A stretch of DNA of 64,000 bases, from positions 6,882,001 to 6,946,000 of the forward strand of contig OU612072.1 of NCBI GenBank assembly GCA_914767715.1, given 5' to 3'. Below the pieces are notes generated by a model. That model saw nothing but the letters and a program-made list of their open reading frames with translations, was not told the origin of the DNA and ran no database searches. Both the position numbers and the translations under genes were made by a program. The DNA comes from Membranipora membranacea. Lineage: Eukaryota; Bryozoa; Gymnolaemata; Cheilostomatida; Membraniporidae. Each line of letters opens with the position of its first letter. Position 1 is the stretch's first letter. Shown piece by piece: positions 13,026 through 24,112 of the stretch.

Positions 13026-13575
13026 CCAAGTAGAGGATTTATGACTCTCATGCCATCTCATCTGTGAAATTATTAAAATGGCAATAGTTTTATGTTACCA
13101 ACAAAATATTATACACTGGCAAAGTCATTGTACACCTTAATGAACATATCCTATGACGTTTTGCTCAATTTTTATAAAAAAAAATACCAGGTAAATGTCT
13201 CCTTCAATAACAACAATATTGAAGTTTCCTGATAGATAGTTTTATGAGTTTTTGATGAAGTGTTTCCTCTTCCTTGCTCCTATTACACGCCTATTAGAGG
13301 CTTACAACGACTCAATTATGCAATTCAATTAAGATAACCAATACCATCCAGTGCAGTGTTAGCTAGTTATACATTTCCTTTTTCCTTGTAGATGGGTGAT
13401 GATGTGTTTTTACGAGGACTGATTTGTGACCGCAATTAAATTTGACAAGGAAATTTATATCCGCCAGTGCACAGGATCATACCATGGTTTGTGGTAAAAA
13501 TCGCACATTAGTATCTTGCATAACAAATTCAAGTGAGTTAGTTGAAATGAAATAATAATTATAATATTATAACCT

Positions 13576-13689
13576 TTACATAAAGTTCTCACTGCCAGGA
13601 CTCACAGAACTACCAGGGGGGTCATGAACAGCAGATGCTATTGAGGCGAAAGCGCAAAGCAAGAACACAGCAAGAAATAGAACCTTCAT
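13576..13689 (-). CDS. A6: intronless, probably decaying copy of A3 (37 codons)
   Basis: Signal peptide MKVLFLAVFLLCAFASIASA nearly identical to A3, followed by HDPPGSSVSPGSENFM-stop. Where A3 continues its Gly-Pro repeat, this copy has GTGAGT in place of GGCAGC and soon meets TAA. No exon 2 or terminal micro-exon of its own lies between it and A4. The promoter element has changed from TATAAATTC to TTTAAATTC. It could make a 37-residue secreted peptide, or use the new GTGAGT as a donor, but a pseudogene is at least as likely. Confidence 0.42.
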   Translation of the reverse strand: MKVLFLAVFLLCAFASIASAVHDPPGSSVSPGSENFM

Positions 13690-15246
13690 GTTGAGCAGTC
13701 AGTCTGATACAAACAGAATACAAACTTTGGTTTATTGACAGCTGAATTTAAACCTGGTAGCAGAACTGCAAGTCAGCTCATGACATTTATATATCCTCTC
13801 ACATAAGAAATTGTTTCCATGGCGATTAGTTGATGTTACCAAGATCGTATGTACTGTAAAAGTGGGGGGGGGGGGGGGTGCCAAGGACTCATATAACAAA
13901 CACAGTATAGAGAATCAAACTTCCCTACTTCCTTATAAATGGTTGACGCCATATTTTTATGAGGATAATGTGTATAAGAGCAGGATACTGGTTTCCTTCT
14001 GTCCAGGATCATATCATTGTGTGTGGTTAAAGTCACATAATTATTTTTTATTATCAAATCACGTGACTCTGAAATGTGTTAAATTCACATCACAACTTTT
14101 ATCCATGTACCCACTAGTTGTGCACAAACCAATGTTATCTCTCGTCAAATCATTCATAAAAACATGGTTGGTTATCATTGGTCATTATACCGCACAAAAT
14201 TGCTAGTAAAGCAGCTTCATTTGGAATAATGGCCAGACAAAGTTCACAGTGTTGTCAAGCAGATTTCAACAGTAATAAACTATCTGACACAGTCTTGCAC
14301 AATATGTGAATGAGCTGAGGATAATGATATGCTGACATAACTTTCTCACAAATAAAATAAAAAATACTGATTTTGTTTCAAAACTTGCAAAATCAGAATG
14401 AGAGCGTAAATATCAATGTGTGACCGAGTCTATTTATAGTTGTGAAACAGTGGAAAAGGGCCGCATTAAACCAATTACATCACCTGTATATAGTTATCTT
14501 TTAGTGGAACTAATTTATCGATGCATGGAAAACAAGCTCTTTTACGGTGACTGAAGACTCCAGTAATGCACAAAAAAGTGAATGTGCCAGATATTTGACT
14601 AGATTCTACTGACAAACTTATGACCATGGATAAGGGCCTCACCACTGTAGTAACAATACCAGCATTACATTAGGCAAGTAAAGCTACTCATACTAATTTT
14701 GCCCAATGTGAACCATCCATTAAACCAAGAGGACAGCAGTAACATTTTTTACTGAACTTGATTTTTCTATAGCAAGGGCTTCATATGGGTGTGAACCTTG
14801 GCCATGCTGCGTTAATCAATGAAGATATGATATATATATATAATTTCATCAGTTCAAGATGTATTTCAGCCGATGCAGAGTCATAGTTGTACGACCTATT
14901 ATACCATAGTCAACATACGATGTGCAATCACTATCTTACATATAGGATACCCGTGTCTTTTTTTGCTATGTCTGTGAACTATCCCATTATACCCAGTGAG
15001 GTGGAGAGTCGGTGAGGGAAATTGGGCGCTTATAAATATACACTCATATTCATTTGATTTGCAATGTATTGGATTATTTGACAGAAATTATGATAAACGG
15101 TGTTTGGCGAGCATTACCAGTGTTTAATGTAGGGATTGTTTATTAGGTCATTCTTCATTATAGATTACATTGATAGTATAACTATAGAATCCTTGACCTG
15201 CACAGCAGACATTGATTAAGGGATCTGGTGGCATTGCTCTTTGATG
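13690..15246. other. A6 upstream flank, no gene seen
   Basis: Aligns with the A3 upstream flank. A 15-nt G run lies at 13864-13878. The open frame 13811-14206 on the plus strand spans this run and has no domain or signal peptide; I regard it as chance. Confidence 0.35.
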
Positions 15247-16366
15247 TTATGATACGATTGTCCCTCCTACAAAATTGAGATAAAAGGAAATTTGAGACAA
15301 ATAACACATATTGGTGATTAATTCAAACACTCAAACAACCTATGAGTCGGCATTGCACCGACCATGATTCATTAATTGCATTAACCCAATCAAAGATTCA
15401 AACTGTCAAAATCAGTTTAATCGGTCAATTTGATAGATTAACTCATTAGGATATTATTTTCAACTAGTAATACCATAAAAACATCCACATTTCACCTGAT
15501 TAATTAATTTCAGACCACGATTTTTACAAGTTCTGCGATGTATTTTGCAATTCATGGATTAAAATTTCAATCGGTTAACTCGGGACTATGCAGTATCCAA
15601 TGAGCACACATTTCCCTGATTGATATCAGTAGTTTAGGTACAGGAAATAATATACTAACCATTGCCGCCACAGCCGCAGTTGCCTGTTACACATGAACAC
15701 AATATATCTAGAAGCATAAAGGAGAATCTAAGATAAACTTTGCATCGAAGCTTGAATCAACATAAGATTTAGGATGTTTTAGCCATGATAAAACCTGTCA
15801 AACCACCTCATTATTTCACATCGTAAGACTGCCAGGTCCATGTTGAGAAATAGACTTTGGTTTCTCTTTAGCACACTAAGCATAGGAATTGAAAGCCAAA
15901 TACTCTTGAAAAACTGCTTTAGATAGGATGAACATTCTTTGTGATTCAGAATCTATAGCATTGAAAACATGTCCGGACTGGGATCAATACTGGTTCTAGT
16001 CCTATACATCACAAGTGGAATACAGCCTGATCCATAACACTGCCAAAAGCACTTATTGGTCAACTTTGGTTACTTCACAAAACTAATTTCAACCCATCTG
16101 TTGAAACAAAAGACACTGAATAACATTGGCGCTTGTTATAATCGATACCATTGACTGAGCTTGTGAAGAACTGACTATTAATATCATAATGGTACCGCAC
16201 CGAAACATTTTTACTTACCAGGAATTCCGACACCGCCTCCAGTGCCAGGACTGCCGGGAAAACCAGGGCTGCCAGAACTGCCCGGACTGCCAGGGCTTGC
16301 ATACAAAGCAGATCCTGTTGAAACGAACGAAACAAGCAAGAATACGACAAGAAAAAGAATCTTCAT
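15247..16366 (-). CDS. A5: secreted collagen-like plus CxC-type peptide (3 exons, 71 aa)
   Basis: Exons 16366-16219, 15707-15660 and 15266-15247, GT-AG, phase 1 throughout. Exon 1 has a signal peptide (MKILFLVVFLLVSFVSTGSA) and the longest clean collagen-like run, with repeated G-S-P-G and G-S-S-G triplets ending GGGVGIP. Exon 2 gives DILCSCVTGNCGCGGN. Exon 3 gives GGTIVS-stop. This gene is the link in the family: its front resembles A3, its cysteine exon resembles A1, and its last exon is the same as in B1 and B2. It is the A/B partner of C1. The mature product is about 50 residues with four cysteines. Function unknown. Confidence 0.75.
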
Positions 16367-16422
16367 GGTGAGCAGACAGTTTGATACAAAATAGAATACC
16401 AACTCTTGACACTGCTGAATTT

Positions 16423-16429
16423 ATTTATA
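16423..16429 (-). promoter_or_regulatory. TATA box of A5
   Basis: TATAAATAAATTC on the minus strand about 57 bp above the A5 start. Confidence 0.5.
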
Positions 16430-18146
16430 CTGCACAGTAAAAGAGACAGGCAATTAATCACATTCTTTTCATCATATCTGTGTTACTATTGCCATGTCCT
16501 GTTGAAACAATATGTATTCAATCATAAGGTTTGTATGGCACATGATGCAGTCACACGTAGCCTTATTCCCTATGGTTTTTATACCACTTTATTTAGCATG
16601 ACAAGGAAGGCAGTGCCTGCCTGCCTCCCCTAGATCTACCATCCTGATAGATAAGATTATTAACTGAGATTTTAAAGAGGTGTTTCCCTTCACTTGCTCA
16701 ACTGATAAGCCAATAGACTGCCAAACAAGTAGTCAGTCTACCACAAACATAACCAAAAAAAATTACCCACATCCTTCTTCATGACAGGTCTACATCTGTT
16801 TGAACCCGCTTGTGTCATTTCGGATAAGGTTTGAACAGGAAATTGATTTCCTCGTCTACCCAGGGTCATACTATGGTGTGTGGTTAATATCAATCACACA
16901 ACTTTGTTGAGCTGTGGATTGATACAATTATAACCATCATCTGTGAACTAGCTGAACCTCAAAATACCGGAGTTTTTTCAACAAAGATGGAACCAGCTTG
17001 TGTTGGCTGTTATGACCTTGATATTTCTTTCCATCGTCTTGGCATCACCTGGACTTCCATTACTTTGCAAACAAATTAGCTTATTGATGCGTATTGCTCT
17101 ATACCTTTATTAACTTCTTGTGAGCCCACACTGAACACTGGTTATCTTCTTGCGGGTCTGACCTGTTAGCAAGTCTTACCCCTGCCAGTGCGATGCATCT
17201 AACATGAACTGATCACTTCACCAATATCAATTCCTATGTCTTCCAAAATTAAGGTTTTCTTGTGCAGCACTGCCAGGAAGCCGCCCTTTTTGTATTTGGT
17301 CAAGATGAATACTGAAACTTATGCTTGCTAGAGACTGATGTATGCTACCACTATTTGCAGGGACTATGCTCGAAGTAATACTGACCAGTTCCACTACGCC
17401 TTTATGGTGCACAGAGGTATGCCACATATACTTTGCAACACCTCCTGTGGAAAATTGACCTCGTATCCTGATTCAATCCCATCAGGCAATTGAATTCCTC
17501 TTCATCTCAGGATCAAAGCTCGATTACATGATGAATGGATGTCTGGGGAATTTGTGTTCAATCACACAATGCCAACACCTTTGTCACCGACCAAAGATGA
17601 TTGATTTGTCTTGCATAAGGATCCGGATGGTTCTGGACTGATAACGAAAAGGAAATAGAACTCATTAATAATGATCAAAAGCTCATGAAAATCAACCAAC
17701 TTCTTTGGGAAAAGGAAGAGCAGCTATTGCTATTGCAGTGCTGTGTGAATCAGTAGGAAGATTATATTTGGAAAGACATACTTTCTTACACTCGAACCAG
17801 GCTTGAAAGAGAGAAAGTATACTTATAGTTAGACATCAGAAAACAATTATCACTCGATACCATGTTGTCACGGCTAGGAAAGAGAGAGACTTGAACAGAC
17901 CCTTTGCTATACAAAATGATCTTATTTATTGAAAATAAATCATGCTCATGGTGAACCAGAGACTGGAATTGACTTGAAAAATTGCTGAAAAAAAGAGCAA
18001 TTAACCGTCCATGATCATGAAGCTGTTGGTAGGCAGCAGCATACCAACCAAGCTGTAGGAACTAGGAAAGTCCAATAAGCGTAAAAACAATAGCACAGAA
18101 TTCCTTACAATTTCCTTTCCAGCATACTTCATATAAATATAAAGGA
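16430..18146. other. A5-C1 spacer, duplicated with the B1-C2 and B2-C3 spacers
   Basis: Blocks at 16640-16720, 16976-17100 and 17340-17420 align in order with 22665-23230 and 27300-28000. No exon was found. The minus-strand frames at 17227-17427 and 27815-28045 share a similar stretch (TSSI-P-NSG), but they lack splice support and a start context and the third copy is not open, so I do not call a gene. Confidence 0.45.
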
Positions 18147-18559
18147 TCATGGCACTGGGTTAATACAAACATAAACATCTGGTCTTATGCTGCAGCATTT
18201 TTCATCCCCTGGGCAGTTGAAGTCGTGTCCTCCACAGGTTGAACTTGATGTAGACAGCCTCAGTGCAGGACAATTTCTAAGTTTAGCAGAGCCTGTCAGA
18301 TCTGAAAAAAAACCAATTGTTTTGATATATCAGCAAGCTGGTTTTGGTTGGCTGACACACACAAGCTTCATATGGCACTGGAATAGCAAGAGGCTGATGA
18401 AATCAGTCATACAATTGTAATGAGTCTCAACTATCCTAAATGGGTAAATATGCACCAAATTGGCTCGGATAGTGCCCAGTTCAGAAAGACAGAATTGATG
18501 CACCTCAAACCTAGCCTAACCTAAGCCTCTAATTTATATTCAGGCCCGTATTGTAGTTG

Positions 18560-19235
18560 ATCCCTGCGAACTTCACGAAAATACTCAGCACAAAAAATAT
18601 ATACAAAAAAGCCAGGGTTAATTTGCACTGGCTACCCATCAGGTCCCGATCAAAATTCAAGTTATCAATCATGGCTCATAAAACCATCCATAATCCCCAT
18701 CTCATCCCTTACTACATTTCTCAATCTTTCACAACTTCTAAGCATGCCCGAACCACTCGTTTCAACTTAGCCAACACTCTTGTGAGCAATTTTAAATGTA
18801 GGCTAAAAACAGTGGGTGGTCGATCCGTTAATTCCACTTTACCAGCTGCATGGAACTCCCTACCATCTTACCTTTGCGATCTCTCTTCCACCTCCTCATT
18901 TAAATAACAGTTAAAAACGTATCTTTTCCGGGACGCATATACCCCATTTATGTAGGTTGTATAGTTGATTTTCAGGTGCTGGGCAGTTGCCACTTGTAGG
19001 TTTTAATTATCTTAATTATCTCATCTTTCAGCATTTTTTTTTCTCATCTGATTAAATATTATTATGATAACAAAATTTTAATCAATTTTATTTATTTTAC
19101 CAACAGGCTAATTTCATAGTATATGTTTCTATTTTAACCTTTTATCAAATTTACAACTCTTAGAAATCATTGTTTTTAAACAATTTTATTAAGCGTTTCA
19201 TAAATAAACTTTATTATTATTATTATTATTATATC
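18560..19235 (+). mobile_element. CR1/L2-like retrotransposon 3' end inside the C1 intron
   Basis: Encodes the extreme C-terminal part of a non-LTR reverse transcriptase: VNLHWLPIRSRSKFK, the start of the conserved tail, then GGRSVNSTLPAAWNSLPS, interrupted by one TAA before QLKTYLFRDA. About 300 bp of AT-rich 3' UTR follows and the element ends in (TTA)n at about 19209-19232, the tail type of CR1/L2 elements. The homologous intron of C2 lacks it. Heavily 5' truncated and dead. Confidence 0.82.
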
Positions 19236-19734
19236 CGAGAATAAATCTGTTTATATCAAAACTACCAATTCTAGTTTAGTCAACATGTCGTTCTACATTT
19301 CGCAACAACTATATACTTTTGTAAACTACATCTAGATCTACATCTCTGAAATACTCGCTACAAGGAGGACAGGTTGAGTAGCAACCATATTCACCTCTTT
19401 CAAATCCGGCTAAGCAGAATTTCTTACAGAGTGGCTGTTTGAGACAAGGCTCAGTTTCTGTGGTTATCAGCGGCTCATAAAGGATATGGAAGCGCTCAAA
19501 GTCACCTATAACAGTGCTGCATTGGTTATACCAACCTGAGATAGATATTTGCTTGGAGAGAAGCCCAATGCTTTGGCGTAATATGGAATGAATATTGCAT
19601 CTCGAAGAATGACAATTAAAAAGTGTACTCTCCTCTTTTTATGATTGCCAAAAATTTACAGACAAACTTGGTGGGAAACTCACCTTGAGCGAGAGAAGAG
19701 GATACAAGAGCACCCACGAGGGCTACAGTCACTA

Positions 19735-20189
19735 TACTGGGTCAAAGATTGATAGGGGGATTAGAAAGTGGTATATATTAGGCGTAAATTCATTTGACTG
19801 AATGAAGTTTTCTGCCACGGTGTGTAAAAAACACTCCGCCAACACAAGTGCCACTCACAGTATTTAATCACTTTTGTACACTTTTCCTGTGGAAATTTTG
19901 AGTTATCTGCTCTCATTTTGCTAAAATAATTCATTTGACTTTTTATCTGCAAGCTTTTTTTTGGGACTATGATCAACAATGGAGAAATTCAGAAATGCAG
20001 AAATTCTCAACTATATAGGAAAATAATTTTAAACTTGACATTGCTCAGTTTTGACCATCAATCACTGTCATCACTCATTCAATGCCGAGATTATTCATGA
20101 TTGACAAGTGATAGATGTTACAAGGGTGAGTAGTAGAGATCGTGAATAAATTAGGAATTGCCTTCCCCTGGTTAACTCTTGATGGAGTA
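19735..20189. mobile_element. TA-flanked MITE-like insertion in the C1 signal exon
   Basis: Flanked by TA on both sides (19733-19734 and 20190-20191). Its ends are imperfect inverted repeats: TACTGGGTCAAAGA at one end, TACTCCATCAAGAG from the other, with a GGGG block further in. Removing it rejoins the C1 signal exon in line with C2 and C3. No transposase is encoded. TA duplication suggests a Tc1/mariner-driven non-autonomous element. Confidence 0.55.
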
Positions 20190-20204
20190 TAGGAGCATCG
20201 TCCC

Positions 20205-21506
20205 GGTTGGTGTGCTGTTGAAATCAGTCAGCAATGAATGAAAGTACAGAACCTAGCAAAGTAAAGAGCAAGTCAAGCCAACACGATGTTGTGGCTGGTC
20301 TATGACGCAATTTATGATTTGACAAAATATATCACCATAGAGACATGAGGATTTTGCATGGTGTAAACCAGTTGTAAAGAAGTTTCCTTCAATCATACAC
20401 TCATTCATCATTGGTAAATATGTGTCATTGATCTTGGTTGTTCTTCAAAGTTGCCATAATTATAAATGCTTTCTATTTGCGAAAATTGTAGGATACCGTG
20501 ACATGACACAAACATGACATGGCAAAACTTGGCATGGCATACTAACAATTATTGTGTAAAACATATCAACATCCCACATTGGTAAATAATAATTTGGTTA
20601 TTTTGATCAACAAGTAAATGTAGCCAAATGCTTGCTGTAATTCTTATTTCCTTTCGGTGACAAATATTCCATATTTGTATTATTAGAATAGGTTCTTACA
20701 CAATCCCAATATATACTCATGCGGGTTTAAAATACTGCTTTGACATACCGAACCTGTTTACGGACTGTAGTAAGGATACTGATAAAACCTCAGAGAATTC
20801 AGAAACTTCACTGAGATTGCGTTCACTACAACATGACTGCACAACGGTTTGAATCTCAGTATCAAAGTTTGAATAATCCATTGCTTTGAGGCTGAACAAT
20901 GAACTCTCTCTCACTTCCTAAATAGACCTTTTACTATTAGCCATGCTATGAAAGGTGATTATAACAGGCCAAAATCGTCTTATATATCGCACTATATACA
21001 TACTATATCTATGTCACACCCACAACAAGTGTGTATTGTCCTTCCTGTGGGACAGAGAGTTCATTGGGCTGAACCTGTCCAAGCAGCCGAAAGCATATAA
21101 ATATCCATCAAACCTTAGGACGGTGTCAAAACATATCTCTCAATATCTTTCGCTTGTCATCAATTGGCATCATTATTTTCTGATTGATGCAAGACATGCT
21201 ATTTCTGTTTTGCATGATGTGGCCAGTAACAGGATACCAACTGCCAAATATTATAAAGTTTCTAAATTGCTAGGTGTCATTTGTTTGTAATATTTGTAAA
21301 TTTTTTCAAATATTACAGTGAGAGAGAGACAGCAGTTATTGGAAACCTAGACTCGCAGTGAGTATGAGAAACAATGGTCGGGGGAATTACAATAGTCTTT
21401 GTGTGTTAAAATTGTTTATTTAGTTAAATCTTAATAGTATAATTATTCATTCCTGGACAGGCACAGCAGACCATATTGGACGTTTCTGATTCATTGCTCC
21501 ATGGCT
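20205..21506. other. C1 upstream to B1 3' flank, no gene seen
   Basis: 20205-20660 aligns with 25420-25800 and 32273-32700, the upstream flanks of C2 and C3. The rest is B1 3' flank. No supported exon. Confidence 0.4.
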
Positions 21507-22315
21507 TTATGATATAATTGTGCCTCCTACAAAGTGAGAGAGGAAAAATTTGACACACAAGATAAGAAAGTGGGACTGGCTGTGTTTAGATAATACTAGA
21601 TGACATTATTTTGATTTCAATTTGAGTTTGAATAAGATTTGAACACAAATGGCTATAACCTGTTGGCGTGTCTTTCGGCCACACGACAGCGACAATAATG
21701 ACAAATGACCCCCATATTAATCGGGGTTTTGACCATTCCAATTAACTGACTTTATTCAATAATTAATTGATTATAAATTCCTCATCAGCATTGTATCATG
21801 TATTGTAGTATATAGCAGATGCCTTTAGCTTACCATAATCCTCACAGTCGCTGAGATCATCTGCACACAGACTCACAATATCTGAAAGTTAAAAAGATAA
21901 AATCTGAGATAAGCACAGCCTTGAAATAAACATTATAATGAAGATAAATTAACGGAGTTTCAAGCGATGCAGGTTCATGAGAGATACCAAGGGTCCCCTG
22001 GCTATAATTTGGGTCTGTACTACAATGACATTATAATCTAAAAAAATTTATAATCATCTTCCGAGCCACTACTGATTGATCATTGGCTGCTCAGTCTACG
22101 TTTAGCAAACAGACAAGAAGGAAACATAACCTGCCTGAAAACAAGATATTCAAGCTATGATTAGCATGCAGATGAAACAAAAATAATCTCATCATACTTC
22201 ATGAATACTCTCTCTTTTAAACAACCATGCCAAAAGTATTTAGATACTTACTTTGAGCAAATGAAGATGAGACCAAAGCTCCAATAAGGGCTACAGTCAC
22301 TAGACGTATCCTCAT
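21507..22315 (-). CDS. B1: two-cysteine secreted micro-peptide (3 exons, 43 aa)
   Basis: Exons 22315-22252, 21881-21834 and 21526-21507, GT-AG, phase 1. Exon 1 is exactly a 21-residue signal peptide with its flank (MRIRLVTVALIGALVSSSFAQ). Exon 2 encodes NIVSLCADDLSDCEDY. Exon 3 encodes GGTIIS-stop. Cleavage before Gln would leave an acidic peptide of about 23 residues with one possible disulfide and an N-terminal Gln able to cyclise. There are no dibasic processing sites. The spacing C-x6-C equals the spacing between the first and third cysteines in A1, A4 and A5. No known family recognised. Paired with C2 in a duplicated unit. Confidence 0.72.
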
Positions 22316-23594
22316 TGTCGTGGTGATAAGACTCAAAACAGTAAGCAGTAAATGGAAGTCGCATAGACAGCAAGTGGTTAAACCCGTAGTTTGCAGCAAC
22401 TATTTGTTATGGCTTGACAATAAGGCATCGATTGCCCCGAAACATGTCACCATAGCAACAAGAAAATGTCATTGTTTTAGTTGTTGTTTCTCAGGCTATG
22501 TTACCCTCATCCCTATAAATGTGAACATGTCATGATGTTGATAATAAAGCTTATAGTGATTTCATCACATGCTATAAACTGATCTTCAAATTGCCATTAT
22601 TTTATATAATTCTTGTCATGTCACTTCTACATTTTGATAGGCTTGACATAGTGTCGATATCTACAAGCCTGATAGATAAGATAATTGACTGATATTCTAA
22701 AGAGGTGATCTTTTTCCCTTGCTCCTATGGTAAGCCGGAGCAAGAGGACAAGGACTCAGTTTGCCACAGACTAACTTGAGAATTATTACCAACATTTCCT
22801 TCTTATTGACATGTACGTATCAGTTTGGACCAGCTAGTGTTATCTCAGATGAGGTTGAAACAGGAAAAAGATTTCCTTTCCAATCTGTCCAGATTCATAC
22901 CATTGTGGGTGGTTAAAATCACACACTGATATCATGTATCATCACTCACATGACTTTCTTAGATTGTTACATGTGTTATTATTATAACCTTCATACACGA
23001 ACCAGCTGGCATCACAAATGCCTGAGTTTTTTATGGGATCATTGGTGACACGAGCTTTCTATTCGCCATATTGACCATTACCATGCAAAAAGGCAAGCTG
23101 ATGGAGGCTACTTGCTCCACATTTTTATTGACACTATTTACCACTATTTACAGGGGCTATACTTGAAGTAATGCTGACCTGTTGCCTTATATACCTATTA
23201 TGGTGCACAGGGGTATGCCATATGCTGTGGAGAATTAATTTTATATCCTGATTCAATAGCAGCAGGCAATTGAATTCCTCTTCGGTCCAGGATCAACGCT
23301 CGATAACATGAGGGGATTTTCGTTTTCCATTGTCACATAATGCTTTTTAACCAACACCTTTGTCAGTGTTAGCCACAAACCAAAGATGATTTATTTGTCT
23401 TGCTTACTAACTGCCTGTGGATCCGGATGGTTCTGGGCTGACAAGGACAAGGAAATCGGTTATAATGATCAGGCTCGTGAAAGTCAACCAAGGTAGATAA
23501 TATTTGGCAGGCTAAATTTTATTTTGCTCCATTGTTGGACATAATGAGAAAATAATAATCTTTCAAAGTCATTTTATCGCAGCTATGAACAAAA
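22316..23594. other. B1-C2 spacer, no gene seen
   Basis: Aligns over most of its length with 26957-28430, the B2-C3 spacer, and in part with 16430-17860. No supported exon. Confidence 0.45.
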
Positions 23595-23835
23595 AAACTC
23601 AAGTCAATTTATGGTCCCGATACCCTGTGCTACCGTGTGAGAAACATTAATACTGCTTGGTTGTTTTTTGGTTTCTGGTGTCAGTACGGGTCTACGGACT
23701 AGATCCTGATGGTGCCAAGAGCATTTGTGGTCGAATGCTTTTCCTGACACCGCCGTGGTCCGCCAGATATAGAACATGGGATATCTCGATTGAAAGACCC
23801 ATGCTTTACCCATTGCACCACGGCTGCTCCATGAA
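23595..23835 (-). mobile_element. tRNA-derived SINE copy (C2 3' flank)
   Basis: In minus orientation it begins CAGCCGTGGTGCAATGGG (A-box-like). A decayed B-box region follows, then the family body GTGTCAGGAAAAGCATTCGA and, at the 3' end, a tail containing TTTCTCACACGGTA and CAGGGTATCGGGACCAT. It occupies the same place as the copy at 28.44 kb, while the C1 flank near 17.86 kb lacks it. It therefore inserted before the C2 and C3 units separated and after they split from C1. Confidence 0.72.
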
Positions 23836-24112
23836 AGACAGTAACTTGAACAGACCAGACCCATGGCAATACAAAATCAATTAAATATTGAAATTAAATC
23901 GATGTTCATGGGAAACCAGAGTCTAGAATCGACCAAAATAGTGCCTCACAGGGAAGAGCAATAATTAACCATATCCATGATGGGGAATCTGTTGGTATGC
24001 ACTATCTCACCAACCAAGCTGTATGACGCATCAGCCAAATAAGAGTGCGTTTAAAATGGAACGGAATTAGTTGCAATTGCCTTTTCAGTATCCTTAATTT
24101 AAATACATTGGA

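Larger units (their letters stand above)
18147..20204 (-). pseudogene. C1: antistasin/WAP-type inhibitor copy split by an insertion
   Basis: The WAP exon (18301-18147) and antistasin-like exon (19505-19359) are open and align residue for residue with C2. The signal exon is not usable as it stands. Its 3' part (19734-19684, TVALVGALVSSSLAQ) is separated from its 5' part (around 20204-20192) by a 455-bp TA-flanked element, and the first ATG has become GGG. The donor after the antistasin exon is GC rather than GT (A|GCGAGT). A CR1/L2-like tail sits in the intron. An alternative upstream start could in principle rescue it, but I see no open frame with ATG into the signal sequence. Confidence 0.68.

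Noticed and set aside
13811-14206. 131-codon plus-strand frame
   Set aside because: Passes through a 15-nt G run, has no signal peptide or domain and is not conserved in the duplicated segment at 10.4 kb.
16075-16350. Open frames overlapping the A5 signal exon on both strands
   Set aside because: They are shadows of the Gly-Pro repeat in other frames; only the frame starting at 16366 has a signal peptide, a TATA box and a splice donor that matches the family.
121-16366. Cnidarian minicollagen or conotoxin-like peptide
   Set aside because: The cysteine spacing does not match either: no minicollagen cysteine domains flanking a polyproline-collagen core and no propeptide cleavage site.
23604-23864. 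Open frames at 23.6 and 28.4 kb that resemble each other
   Set aside because: They are translations of the SINE and its antisense, not proteins.
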